Notes under the pieces: model-generated | Seen by the model: only the letters and a program-made list of their open reading frames with translations | Database searches by the model: none | What the model was told of the DNA's origin: nothing | Shown here: positions 9,044 to 19,028 of the stretch, piece after piece | Numbering within the stretch: the stretch's first letter is position 1 | Layout: each line of letters begins with the position of its first letter | DNA from: JAJZAM01 sp027391075 | GTDB lineage: Bacteria > Actinomycetota > Acidimicrobiia > Acidimicrobiales > Palsa-688 | Reading direction: 5' to 3' | Length of the DNA stretch: 64,000 bases | NCBI GenBank assembly: GCA_027391075.1 | Contig: DAHYHI010000096.1 | Span: 62,001 to 126,000, forward strand | Program-made: the position numbers and the translations under genes

Positions 9044-9958
9044 TTACAGTGTGAGGCTGCCGGCGGCCAGACCAGACCGCCAGAACCTCTGCAGCGACAG
9101 GAACGCGACGATGAGAGGTATTACCGAAACAGCTGTGCCGATCACGACGTAGCTCACCAACTGAGGAGCCTGACCGTACTCGTTGTTCCAGGAATATAGG
9201 CCGAGCGTGACTGGGTAGAGTTTCTCGTTGGACAGCATTACCAGTGGGAGGAAGAAGTTGTTCCAGATAGCCACGAACTGGAACAGGAAGATCGTGACCA
9301 GAGCGGGCGACATCAAGCGCATCGAGATGGTGAAGAAAGTGCGTCCTTCTCCTGAACCGTCGACTCGGGCGGCTTCGATGAGCTCGTCGGGCACGGCCGA
9401 CGAGGCGTACACCCTTGCAAGGTAAACGCCGAACGGACTGACGATAGAAGGCAGTAGCACGGACCAGTAGGAGTTGGTCAGGGATACCTTGCTCATCAGT
9501 AGGTAGAGCGGTAGGGCGAGGGCTGTTCCTGGCACTAGCACTCCGCCGAGAATGACCCCGAAGATGAGCTCTCGGCCCCTGAACTTGTACTTAGCCAAGG
9601 CGTAGCCTGCCGCAGCAGACAGCAGGGTCGCCAAGAGCGATCCAACTCCTGCATACAGAACAGTGTTTAGGATCCACCGCAGGTAGATGTCTCCGCTGTA
9701 GCTGAACAGCCCGCTCAGGTTCTTCCAAAGGTCGAAGTGGGCGAACCACAGCCCGGCAGAGTTGTATAGGGCTGTGGGTCCCTTCGTAGAGGAGACCGCG
9801 AGCCAATACGCCGGAAGTAGGAAGTAAATGCTCACCACGAACATGAATGCCGTGATGAGGATCGAAGACCGTGTCGGAGGGTGGTGGCGGTCGGGCGATT
9901 TGCGCGGAGGCGCAGGTGGGGGAGTCGTGCCAACGTCGGAGTCGGTTAGCAGCGTCAT
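9044..9958 (-). CDS. Sugar ABC transporter permease, MalG type
   Basis: 304 residues with six predicted membrane helices, starting with a long one at SILITAFMFVVSIYFLLPAY. The cytoplasmic EAA loop reads EAARVDGSGEGRTFF, which contacts the ATPase. The ATG at 9958 overlaps the stop of the preceding permease gene as ATGA. An in-frame extension up to 10246 is antisense noise of that gene. A 95-bp gap follows before deoR. It works with the permease 9955-10911 and the binding protein 10934-12340 to import alpha-galactosides (inferred from the operon). Confidence 0.92.
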   Translation of the reverse strand: MTLLTDSDVGTTPPPAPPRKSPDRHHPPTRSSILITAFMFVVSIYFLLPAYWLAVSSTKGPTALYNSAGLWFAHFDLWKNLSGLFSYSGDIYLRWILNTVLYAGVGSLLATLLSAAAGYALAKYKFRGRELIFGVILGGVLVPGTALALPLYLLMSKVSLTNSYWSVLLPSIVSPFGVYLARVYASSAVPDELIEAARVDGSGEGRTFFTISMRLMSPALVTIFLFQFVAIWNNFFLPLVMLSNEKLYPVTLGLYSWNNEYGQAPQLVSYVVIGTAVSVIPLIVAFLSLQRFWRSGLAAGSLTL

Positions 9959-10911
9959 CGAGTGATGCTCCTGCGTGAGGTGAGGCGTAGGAAGCCGAAG
10001 GACAGTATGAACGTCCCGATCGCTAGGACCACCGCCATCGCTGCGGCGAGATTGGGATTGTTCAGGGTGAACGCCTCGTTGTAGGCGGACAGGTTTGGCG
10101 TGTAGGTGCTCACAATGTTCGTGGAGATGGCCCTGAGGACCTGAGGCTCGCTGAACAACTGCAGTGTCCCGATGATGCTGAACACTGAGGTGAGCACGAG
10201 AGAAGGCACCACAAGGGGTAGCTTCACCCGAGTAGCGATCTTCCACTCCGACGCACCGTCGACCCGGGCGGCTTCGAACAGCTCACGGGGTATCGCCTGA
10301 AGTCCGGCGAAGATTATCAGCATGTTGTATCCGGTGTATTCCCAGGTGACGATGTTAGCAATCGACCATAAGACCGTGTGCGATCCGAGAAAGCTGACAC
10401 TGCCGAAGTGGAGGCTCTTGAGGACTGAGTCGATAGGGCTCAGGTTAGGAAGGTAAAGGAACGACCACAGAATCGCTGCTATGACTCCGGGTATCCCGTA
10501 AGGGAGGAAGAAAGCCAGTCGGAAGAACCTAGTGAAGCGCGCCGCGACAGAGTCGATCAACAGCGCAAGCAGCGTGGCGAACGCCAGCATCACAGGAACC
10601 TGCACGATGCCGAACAGCAGTACGCGTTCGATCCCTTGGATGAAGCTTGCCGTACCGAACACCGAACTGTAGTTGGACAGACCCACGAACTTCGTGACCG
10701 GAGGCGCAAGTCCCAGACCCGAGACCTTGGTTGCAAACAGGCTCTCGTATACGGCGTAGCCAATTGGAATGAGGAAGAAGAGGGCGAACAGTACGAGGAA
10801 AGGAGCTAAAAAGCCTATCGGTACTGGGGTTCGCCGGGAGCGCCGGGAGCGCCGAGCTGGTGCCCGGGCGCTCCCGGCAGTGTCCGAGGACGCCTCGGTG
10901 GTTGCTGTCAT
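9955..10911 (-). CDS. Sugar ABC transporter permease, MalF type
   Basis: 318 residues. A basic, Arg-rich N-terminus (APARRSRRSRR) is followed by six predicted membrane helices and the EAA loop EAARVDGASEWKIATRVKLP. GGAGG lies before the ATG at 10911. The gene starts 22 bp after the binding-protein stop and overlaps the next permease by 4 bp. It forms the heterodimeric channel of the alpha-galactoside importer. Confidence 0.92.
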   Translation of the reverse strand: MTATTEASSDTAGSARAPARRSRRSRRTPVPIGFLAPFLVLFALFFLIPIGYAVYESLFATKVSGLGLAPPVTKFVGLSNYSSVFGTASFIQGIERVLLFGIVQVPVMLAFATLLALLIDSVAARFTRFFRLAFFLPYGIPGVIAAILWSFLYLPNLSPIDSVLKSLHFGSVSFLGSHTVLWSIANIVTWEYTGYNMLIIFAGLQAIPRELFEAARVDGASEWKIATRVKLPLVVPSLVLTSVFSIIGTLQLFSEPQVLRAISTNIVSTYTPNLSAYNEAFTLNNPNLAAAMAVVLAIGTFILSFGFLRLTSRRSITR

Positions 10912-10933
10912 CGGACACCGCCTCCTTACTAGC

Positions 10934-12340
10934 TCAGCCGGCCGATTGGACTGAGAAGCCCTGACTCTTCATCGTGGAAACCGTATCGGACTGCGTCGTC
11001 GAGATAGCAGAAGCGAGAGTTCCGCTGCCTCCTGTCGCCTTCGAGAAGGCGTTGCCCATGTCCGTCAGCGTCGTGAACATGATCGGACCCCACTTGAAAC
11101 TGGTGTTGACGAGCTTACCGCCAGCCTCGAAGGTGCTCCAGATGTTCTGGTTGCCGTAGAACGCTACCGGCGAGTTGACAGCGCTTTGCTGCTCGCCTTG
11201 AAGATCTGCCGGGTACAGACCACCCTTGTTGATCAAGTTGGTGATGGACGGCTGATTGGTGTTCAGCCATTCGGCGAAGACCGCCGCCTGGGCGGGATGC
11301 TTGCTGTCTTTGAACACAACAGTCGTCGAACCGCCCCAGTTGCCGTCGGCGGAGCTGCTTCCCCAGTTGGGCAGGGGAGCAACCGCCCAGTCCCCCGAGG
11401 TGGTCGCAGCGTTGGTGGCGATGGTGTTCTGCCCCCATACCGCCGACGGCCAGGTCAGTAGCGTGCCGTCGGAGAGGTCCTTGTACCAGCCGTTTGCAAA
11501 GTCGGTCTCGACCTTCACCAGGTTCTGGCTTAACAGCTGTTGCCAGTAGTTAGCTACCTGCTGGGTTGCGGAGTCGTTGATGTTTACTATCCAGGAGCTG
11601 GAAGTGGTGTTGAACCAGTTGGCCCCTGCCTGCCAGGCCAGGCCGGCGAACTGACCAGTGTCGGCTGGTGAGAAGGACGTTATATATGCGTTCGGATTCT
11701 CCGAGTGCAACTTCTGCGCGTCGGCGAGGTACTGAGCCCACGTGGTCGGAACCGTCAAGCCGTACTTGGCGAAGAGATCCTTCCGGTAGAACAGTGCCAT
11801 CGGTCCGGTGTCCTGGGGGATTGCATATATGGCGCTTCCAAGGGTCACTTGGCTCCATGTCCAAGGAACGAAGTCGCTCTGGACGCTCGCCGCTCCGTAA
11901 GGCGCGAGGTTCACGAGTCCTCCGGTGTGTTCGAACTGCGGGAGAGCGTAGTACTCGACCTGTCCCAAGTCAGGAGCGTTGCCAGCCTGTAGTGCGCTGA
12001 ACATCTTGGAGTATGTCCCGGCCGCCCCCGAGGTGACCTCGTCGAGATTGACGTGGATGTTCGGGTGGCTCTGGTTGAAAAGGTCTACCGAAGCCTGGAT
12101 GCCCGGGACCCACGACCAGAAGGTTAGGTTCACGGTAGGCCCCGAGTACGCCGTTGTTGGCGCAGCCGACCCTCCGTTCGAGGGCGCTGCAGTCGTTACT
12201 GTGCTCGACGCCGACTTCGAGCTGCTACCGCAGCTGGCCAGTACCATCACAGATGCAACAGCCGCACCACCCACGGCAAGCTTTCGATGCTTGCGCAAGC
12301 GCCCTGGGCGCGCCTCGTCAGTACCAACAATCGATTTCAC
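10934..12340 (-). CDS. Extracellular sugar-binding lipoprotein of ABC importer
   Basis: 468 residues, family 1 solute-binding protein. The signal peptide has basic residues (RLRKHRK), a hydrophobic core and the lipobox LASC with Cys37, then a Ser/Thr/Ala-rich linker and the mature domain starting near VNLTFWSWVPG. It would be anchored outside the membrane and deliver an oligosaccharide to the two permeases. The start is GTG 12340 with AGGAGG seven bases upstream. It is the first gene of the alpha-galactoside operon; substrate is inferred from the GH36/galTK genes. Confidence 0.93.
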   Translation of the reverse strand: MKSIVGTDEARPGRLRKHRKLAVGGAAVASVMVLASCGSSSKSASSTVTTAAPSNGGSAAPTTAYSGPTVNLTFWSWVPGIQASVDLFNQSHPNIHVNLDEVTSGAAGTYSKMFSALQAGNAPDLGQVEYYALPQFEHTGGLVNLAPYGAASVQSDFVPWTWSQVTLGSAIYAIPQDTGPMALFYRKDLFAKYGLTVPTTWAQYLADAQKLHSENPNAYITSFSPADTGQFAGLAWQAGANWFNTTSSSWIVNINDSATQQVANYWQQLLSQNLVKVETDFANGWYKDLSDGTLLTWPSAVWGQNTIATNAATTSGDWAVAPLPNWGSSSADGNWGGSTTVVFKDSKHPAQAAVFAEWLNTNQPSITNLINKGGLYPADLQGEQQSAVNSPVAFYGNQNIWSTFEAGGKLVNTSFKWGPIMFTTLTDMGNAFSKATGGSGTLASAISTTQSDTVSTMKSQGFSVQSAG

Positions 12341-12410
12341 TGCGCCTCCTAAGCGCTCGGGCGTCGGCGCGTGCAGCCGACCGCTTTCTGACTAACAAGT
12401 TGCTACAGAA

Positions 12411-12429
12411 ACCAACAGTTAACAACATA
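12411..12429 (-). promoter_or_regulatory. Candidate operator at the start of the alpha-galactoside operon
   Basis: Just downstream of the -10 the minus strand reads GTTGTTAACTGTTGG, with GTTAAC as a palindromic core. Related AGTTGTTGA words recur at 12552-12560 and 12582-12590, upstream of the promoter and exactly 30 bp apart. The position over the start point fits repression, plausibly by the operon's DeoR protein. That assignment is inference. Confidence 0.4.
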
Positions 12430-12432
12430 TGA

Positions 12433-12461
12433 ATATTGGCTTAAAAAAAAGCCCGTGTCAA
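12433..12461 (-). promoter_or_regulatory. Promoter of the alpha-galactoside operon
   Basis: On the minus strand a perfect -35 TTGACA (12461-12456) and -10 CAATAT (12438-12433) are 17 bp apart; the spacer has a run of eight T. Transcription would start near 12426 with a leader of about 85 nt to the GTG at 12340. It is one of the closest sigma70-type matches in the window. Confidence 0.7.
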
Positions 12462-12551
12462 GCGTCACAGGTAGGATTCTGATCGATATCTGTGAATTCC
12501 CTGGCAGTTAAGTTTGGCCAGGCGCTATCAATGGTGATGTGATACTTTGGA

Positions 12552-12590
12552 AGTTGTTGAACTGAGTGTCTATTTGTCGATAGTTGTTGA
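12552..12590 (+). repeat. Pair of AGTTGTTGA direct repeats upstream of sugar promoter
   Basis: AGTTGTTGA occurs at 12552-12560 and again at 12582-12590, three helical turns apart, about 100-130 bp upstream of the predicted promoter. This lies in the 364-bp stretch 12341-12704, which otherwise holds only the promoter and operator described separately; I see no gene in it. Confidence 0.4.
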
Positions 12591-12704
12591 GTGAACTAGT
12601 TGGCGTGACGAAGTGGTCTTCTATGGAAGGGTCCTGCGAGCCCAAGCCTCGGCGATCGCTTGATGATGATCGGGCTTCGGGCCCGGCGACATACGCCGAA
12701 GTGG

Positions 12705-13661
12705 CTATTGGTGGGCGTGGAGTTCGGGGTTCAACTCGCCCCAGGCTCCTGAGCGGGGAATCACTTCGACGGCCCCGCTTTGGCTGTTGCGGCGGTAGAG
12801 GAGACCGGATCGTCCGCTTAGTTCTCTCGCTTTGGTGGTCGCGCCGTCGGGTAGCCGGACGACTGTGCCAGCGGTAAGGTACAGTCCCGCTTCGACAACG
12901 CAGTCATCGCCCAAGGCGATTCCAAGTCCCGAGTTCGCTCCTAGGAGGCAGCGCCGGCCAAGCGCTACGCGTTCCGTGCCCCCTCCAGACAATGTGCCCA
13001 TGGTGGACGCACCGCCCCCGACATCGGTTCCCTCCCCTACTACCACCCCCTGGCTTATCCTGCCCTCGACCATCGCCCCCCCTAGGGTGCCGGCGTTGAA
13101 GTTGACGAAGCCTTCGTGCATGACCGTGGTGCCCTCACCCAGATATGCGCCTAGGCGTACCCGGCTGGCGTCCGCGATCCGTACCCCCGGGGGCACGACG
13201 TAGTCGGCCATCCTCGGAAACTTGTCTACAGCGTGAACGGTTAAGTGCACTCCGGCCACTGCTGCTTGTTCTCGCACCTTGGGAAGGTCCGCTGGGTGAA
13301 GTGGCCCAAGCGACGTCCACGCGACGTTGGGGAGGAGGGCGAAGATGCCTTCCAGGTTCACATCGTTCGGGCAGACGAGACGGTGCGACAGCAGGTGAAG
13401 CCTAAGGTAGGCGTCTGCTGTATCTAGAGGGGGCGCGTCAAGGTCGTCAATCACGGTTCGAAGTCGGACTCTCCTCACATGGCGGAGACGGTCGGAGTCC
13501 ACCGGAGCGAGCGTTTCGCCGCGTCGGGAGGTGCTTGCGGCCTCGCCCGGCTGGCCATGCTCCTTAGGCGGTAGCCCAAGAGTCGGGAGCGGGTATAGGA
13601 CTTCGAGCAGATCGACTTCTCTGAGGGTCCCGATTCCGTCGGCCCAGGCTGGTCGTGGCAT
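12705..13661 (-). CDS. dapD: Tetrahydrodipicolinate N-succinyltransferase
   Basis: 318 residues. Succinylates tetrahydrodipicolinate in the lysine/diaminopimelate pathway. The C-terminal half is a left-handed beta-helix of hexapeptide repeats (ISQGVVVGEGTDVGGGAS, CLLGANSGLGIALGDDC), and the N-terminal half has the RLHLLSHRLVCPNDVNLEGIF block of the actinobacterial DapD class. ATG 13661 (MPRPAWADGIG) gives the length known for the mycobacterial enzyme; the reading frame is open further up to 13802 but the extra part overlaps the divergent gene. It is a stand-alone gene, divergent from the ferritin-like gene. Confidence 0.88.
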   Translation of the reverse strand: MPRPAWADGIGTLREVDLLEVLYPLPTLGLPPKEHGQPGEAASTSRRGETLAPVDSDRLRHVRRVRLRTVIDDLDAPPLDTADAYLRLHLLSHRLVCPNDVNLEGIFALLPNVAWTSLGPLHPADLPKVREQAAVAGVHLTVHAVDKFPRMADYVVPPGVRIADASRVRLGAYLGEGTTVMHEGFVNFNAGTLGGAMVEGRISQGVVVGEGTDVGGGASTMGTLSGGGTERVALGRRCLLGANSGLGIALGDDCVVEAGLYLTAGTVVRLPDGATTKARELSGRSGLLYRRNSQSGAVEVIPRSGAWGELNPELHAHQ

Positions 13662-13742
13662 GCTCAGATGGTAGCCGGGTCGGAAAAGGAGCCTCGATGT
13701 GACCTTCGGCTCTAGCGGCCCTGGTTTCTCGCTGTCACGATT

Positions 13743-14222
13743 ATGGTCATGGTCGACACTTTGGTAGGAGCGAGCGTCTGGGAGCAGGGAATCTACGATC
13801 ACCTGCTATCGCACGTCGAAACCGAGCGGGGGATCCTGGAGTCCTACCGGGACGCCGCTGAGCGGTCAGAATCGGCTGCGTTCCGGTATCTCGTGGATCT
13901 CATAATCGATGATGAAATTCGTCACCACAAGCGCTTCTCCGAGTTGGCGGAAGCTCTCCGCTCTGACGCCGAGTTGAGCGCAGAGCCGCCTGCGGTGCCG
14001 CGCCTGGATTGGTACAAAGCTGACCACAACGTCATCCGTGAGCTGACCGATGCTCTCATAGCACAAGAGAGGGCCGACGCTAAGGAACTGGAACGCCTGC
14101 GCAGAGATCTCAAGGATGTGAAGGACACCACAATGTGGGTTCTTCTAGTAAAGCTGATGGAGGCTGACACGGCGAAGCACCTGGAGATTCTAAACTTCAT
14201 TCGCCACCACATCAGCCTCTGA
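13743..14222 (+). CDS. Ferritin-like diiron-type protein
   Basis: 159 residues, entirely helical in appearance. DDEIRHHKRF in the second helix and LMEADTAKHLEIL in the last give two E...H pairs, and further Glu residues lie in HVETERGILESY. This spacing fits a four-helix ferritin-like bundle with a metal site, as in rubrerythrin-like proteins. I cannot name the subfamily; an iron or oxidative-stress role is inference. The start may be ATG 13743 or 13749; neither has a clear ribosome site. It faces dapD divergently. Confidence 0.6.
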   Translation: MVMVDTLVGASVWEQGIYDHLLSHVETERGILESYRDAAERSESAAFRYLVDLIIDDEIRHHKRFSELAEALRSDAELSAEPPAVPRLDWYKADHNVIRELTDALIAQERADAKELERLRRDLKDVKDTTMWVLLVKLMEADTAKHLEILNFIRHHISL

Positions 14223-14285
14223 CGCGTTCGCCGAGCGGTTTGGCGTGGGGTCTAGGTGGCCCCAGTCAGGACCTAGCATGCAACG

Positions 14286-15608
14286 ATGAGCGAAGACCCC
14301 GAGGTGGCCTCTGAGGAGGTCGCCCGGGGAAGCGCAGATTCGCCCGGACCGTGCGGTGCTCAGCCCTCGGCGGACCTTTCTGGGTCGGCTAGCCATCTCG
14401 GTCGGCGGGACGTCCGGTTCTTGGTCTTGGCGGCAGCCGTCTGCCTTGAAGCGGTCGGGGTGGGGGTTCTGTTCCCGCTGCTCGCCAGCATCCAGCAGAA
14501 AGATCATCTGGCGACCTACGGGCTCGGTCTCATGTCAGGGGCCAGTTTTTTCGCAGGCCTCGTCGCTCAACTCGGCGTCGGACCCTTTCTCGACGGGTCG
14601 CGAGCGCGGCGTGTCCTGCTCGGCGGTCTTGCACTCGGAGCCATCTCGCAGGTGTGGTTTGCCTCCGTTACCAGCCTGTGGTTACTCGTCGGAGCACGGG
14701 CTGGTGGTGGGGTGGCTTTCGGGATCATCCTGCCGGCCGCCTTGCGCCAGGCTGGCTACGGCCGGGAGGGGCCCGAGCGGGGAAGGCGCCTCGGTGCTAT
14801 CTCTGCTTCGATGATGGCCGGTATTACAGTAGGTCCGCTCCTTGGGAGCCTCCTGTTCCGGGCCGGGGGAATCCGGATGCCGTTCTTGACTGTTGGGGCG
14901 CTCCTTGGCGTCGTGTTCGTCGCTGCAGCCGTGGTCATCCCCGCCGACGAGGTTCGTGAGGAGGCGTCAAGGACGGGCGGGTCAGCCAGAGGCGTTTCAT
15001 TGCGGACATCTCTTTACGTGCTTGTCTCAGTTGTCTCCCTGGGCGCGGCTTCACAGTTGCCCAACGGGCTATACGACGCGCTGTGGTCGCGGCTGATGAC
15101 CGATAGGGGGGCGGGTGCGCTCCTGATCGGGCTGAGCCTGACGCTCTACGGTGCGCCTTTTATCGTGCTCGCCCCGATCGGGGGGCGCCTGGCGGAGAGG
15201 CGAGGCCCGCTTCTCGCCGGAGCCGTCGGTCTCATGATGGCTGATCTGTTTATGGCCAGCTACGGGTTCGTCCCGTCGCCGGTGGTTATCACGCTGCTTG
15301 GGGTTGGGGAAGCCTGCGTTCAATCGGTAGCGGTTCCAGCTGGTTACGCTTTCGTGGCGAGCGCATTTCCTGAGGAGCGCGCCGCAACCGGGCAAGGTCT
15401 GTTCGGCGGGGCAGGTACTGCCGCCGCAGGACTTTCAGCGGTCCTTGGAGCGTCCCTGTACGCGCCACTTGGTGCGGGGGTGGTGTTCGCCGGTGGTGCT
15501 GCAGTCAGCGTGGCCCTCGCCGCCCTTGCGCTCGGAGTTGGTCTCGATCGAAGGGCTCGACCCGGGGGTTATTGGTCGGTTTCCTCTGTCGATTCTACCG
15601 CCGGCTGA
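14286..15608 (+). CDS. MFS transporter
   Basis: 440 residues. A hydrophilic head of about 40 residues precedes 12 predicted membrane helices. The family loop 2-3 motif appears as GPFLDGSRARRVLLGG, and the loop 8-9 counterpart as APIGGRLAERRGPLLAG. The overall type is a drug/sugar exporter-like MFS protein (the first helix reads LEAVGVGVLFPLLASI); the substrate cannot be told. No regulator is adjacent. Confidence 0.8.
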   Translation: MSEDPEVASEEVARGSADSPGPCGAQPSADLSGSASHLGRRDVRFLVLAAAVCLEAVGVGVLFPLLASIQQKDHLATYGLGLMSGASFFAGLVAQLGVGPFLDGSRARRVLLGGLALGAISQVWFASVTSLWLLVGARAGGGVAFGIILPAALRQAGYGREGPERGRRLGAISASMMAGITVGPLLGSLLFRAGGIRMPFLTVGALLGVVFVAAAVVIPADEVREEASRTGGSARGVSLRTSLYVLVSVVSLGAASQLPNGLYDALWSRLMTDRGAGALLIGLSLTLYGAPFIVLAPIGGRLAERRGPLLAGAVGLMMADLFMASYGFVPSPVVITLLGVGEACVQSVAVPAGYAFVASAFPEERAATGQGLFGGAGTAAAGLSAVLGASLYAPLGAGVVFAGGAAVSVALAALALGVGLDRRARPGGYWSVSSVDSTAG

Positions 15609-15728
15609 TGGCGCCTTTCTGCCTAAAGACCCTACAAAGGAGCCCGTAGCCGATTAGGGCCGTGAAGAGTGTGAACAGTTCATGTTGAGCTATGCACTCC
15701 CGTACTAGGGAGAAGATCGGGGGTTCCG

Positions 15729-16244
15729 ATGCGAACCCGGACACGTCATTCCGATACCCATAATGCGACTACGGTCGGTACGGATTCGCCTGTGGTGGCC
15801 CAAGGAGGGCATTCCGCTCCTAGTAGCCAGCCGCAGGCACCAACGCATGATCAGGGAATCCTGCCCCATTTAGGACGCACGAAAGTGCCGCACCCCCGGG
15901 TTAGTTCGACCCGGGCCGGCCGGACGTGGGTCAGGACACTTCCGGCGATCGTTGTGCTGGCGGTGATTTTATTTTTCGTTTTCCAGAATCTCCAGCATGC
16001 GAGAGTCCACTTCTTGTCGTTCTCGGGATCACTACCGATTGCATTGGCGCTGCTAGCTGCTGCAGCTCTGGGCGCGTTGGGCGTTCTAGCCCTCGGCTCC
16101 GTCCGGATCTTGCAGCTGCGTAAGGCGGTCCGGAGCGGAGGCCCCTCGAGACGCGAGGTGAGCCCGGGCTGGCGGGAAGAGTACGGGTCTTCGACGAGCA
16201 GGTCGCTGCGGTCCGATGCGGCGACTGCCGAGGGGGAGCGGTGA
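15729..16244 (+). CDS. LapA-domain membrane protein
   Basis: 171 residues. A disordered N-terminus of about 60 residues precedes two close membrane helices: LPAIVVLAVILFFVFQNLQ, ending in the typical QNxQxxxVxFL pattern, and LPIALALLAAAALGALGVLAL. This is the LapA (DUF1049) domain. The tail is hydrophilic and Arg/Ser-rich. In proteobacteria LapA takes part in LPS assembly control; the actinobacterial role is unknown. The 120 bp upstream contain no gene. The stop overlaps a GTG that opens the next small frame. Confidence 0.75.
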   Translation: MRTRTRHSDTHNATTVGTDSPVVAQGGHSAPSSQPQAPTHDQGILPHLGRTKVPHPRVSSTRAGRTWVRTLPAIVVLAVILFFVFQNLQHARVHFLSFSGSLPIALALLAAAALGALGVLALGSVRILQLRKAVRSGGPSRREVSPGWREEYGSSTSRSLRSDAATAEGER

Positions 16245-16543
16245 GAGCGCCGGTCCGGGCTTTGCGTGTTCCCCGAGCGACAAGCTGGCGGTCGCGCGCC
16301 GGCCGCACGGGCAGATCATTCAACCCGTCAAGTCGCGGCCACGCTTCCACGGTCCGACCGCGCTACATCAGGGAGAGTGCATCCTGGATGGTCTTCGACG
16401 CCGGCGGGGACCTCTACTGCTACCAGTTCAAAGGTCCTACGGGCTCCACGGCGCTCTTCGACCGGCAACCGCAGCAAGCCCTCGTTGAATGCCGTGGGAT
16501 CTTGGAGCTTGCTTCGAATCGGGTCACCGACCAACGGAGGTAG
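16241..16543 (+). CDS. Possible small protein coupled to the LapA-domain gene
   Basis: 100 codons from GTG 16241, overlapping the previous stop as GTGA and preceded by the strong ribosome site GAGGGGGAG. The first 40 residues are Arg/Ser-rich and unremarkable; the second half (FDAGGDLYCYQFKGPTG and onward) looks more like folded protein. I recognise no family. The start context supports translation, the composition does not prove it. It fills most of the 346-bp space before the GH1 gene. Confidence 0.35.
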   Translation: MRAPVRALRVPRATSWRSRAGRTGRSFNPSSRGHASTVRPRYIRESASWMVFDAGGDLYCYQFKGPTGSTALFDRQPQQALVECRGILELASNRVTDQRR

Positions 16544-16590
16544 TCTCGTGACGGCTGCGACTGGGCGGCCCGGATCGGCTAGGAGGCTGA

Positions 16591-18024
<1,434 letters not shown>

Positions 18025-18052
18025 CTTCTGAGGCGACAAACGCCTGAAAGAC

Positions 18053-18910
18053 CTAGGCTCCGCAGATCTTCTCCGGGAAGGTAACGGAGCTCGCGACCGA
18101 TATCAATGTCGAGATCTGTGAGGGGTCCGTCAGGTTTGCTTGGAGCTCCAGGGCATGCGTCTTGTCAAGGGCAAGGTCGATCGATGCGAGATACGGCTCG
18201 GGTGCCTCGCTGCCTTGGGCTGCGACCGAGGTGGCTGTCGTGGCGGAGCTCTTGTACGATATGAGGTGTCCTGTCGCTCCGCATACGAGAAGCTGTTGGG
18301 ACGACAGCGGTTGGTAACTCGCCGGAACCGGGGGTAGGCCGGCGACGGAAGACGCCGTGGAGAAGGTGATGCTCTGGGTGCCGTCTGCGCTTCGTAGTAC
18401 GGCGCCACCCGGAGCTTTGGCGGTAGCAGACCAGCTGGTCGGATAAAGAGTGGAGAAGCTGCCGTCACTGGCTGCGAAAGGGTAGAACGTGCCGGGGGCG
18501 CTCAACTGCTGGCCAGCACTGATCCACCCTGTGAGAGAGGCACCTTTGACGTTTAGCCAGCCGCCCGAAGCCGGGTTGTACGACAAGACGGTCACCTCGG
18601 CTCCGCGGACAAGGGTGCCGATTACTTTGGCGGTCGTCGACGGCCCGGCGCGCATGTCCACTCCCAGCGGATAGATGACTGTACGGATACCGGTCGACGG
18701 CGGCGTGGTGGTCGTCGTGGCACCCGGAACCGTAGTCGTCGTAGTGGTAGACGTCGTGGTCGGCGGGAGTGTCGAAGCGGGACTCGTAGGCGGGGTTGTC
18801 GACGCCGGGGGTAGTGTCGAATGGCCGGACGAGCCGCACGAGGACACCAGTATCGCGGCGCAGGCCAAGAGGGCCATCGTCGGGGTTAGTCGCCGCTGCG
18901 AGCCTGACAC
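18053..18910 (-). CDS. Lipoprotein with SH3-like domain
   Basis: About 285 residues. The signal peptide ends in the lipobox VSSC. A Thr/Pro-rich linker of about 50 residues (long Thr runs) leads to a bacterial SH3 domain with the typical VDMRAGPSTTAKVIGTL opening and GGWLNVK/TGWI. A C-terminal domain of about 120 residues is unassigned. It would sit on the outer face of the membrane, possibly binding cell wall (inference). GTG 18910 is chosen so that Arg residues precede the hydrophobic core; ATG 18877 is the alternative. The frame stays open to 19087, but that overlaps ogt. Confidence 0.65.
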   Translation of the reverse strand: MSGSQRRLTPTMALLACAAILVSSCGSSGHSTLPPASTTPPTSPASTLPPTTTSTTTTTTVPGATTTTTPPSTGIRTVIYPLGVDMRAGPSTTAKVIGTLVRGAEVTVLSYNPASGGWLNVKGASLTGWISAGQQLSAPGTFYPFAASDGSFSTLYPTSWSATAKAPGGAVLRSADGTQSITFSTASSVAGLPPVPASYQPLSSQQLLVCGATGHLISYKSSATTATSVAAQGSEAPEPYLASIDLALDKTHALELQANLTDPSQISTLISVASSVTFPEKICGA

Positions 18911-19028
18911 GGAAACAAGGCTAGTACCAGTCGCTAGCGAACGCTGGTACCCGAAGCTCAGGTCCTCTGTTCTGGCCGCGTTCACGTCGCAGCGTTGGTC
19001 ATGGGAGCTAGGAGCTACGATTCGGGCA

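Noticed and set aside
18675..18790. Thr-codon repeat as a possible tandem repeat element
   Set aside because: It is explained as the coded Thr/Pro linker of the lipoprotein.
18675..19028. Upstream extension of the ogt frame
   Set aside because: The extra 118 residues are antisense to the Thr-rich linker of the lipoprotein gene (Val runs mirror the Thr codons) and have no similarity to Ogt.
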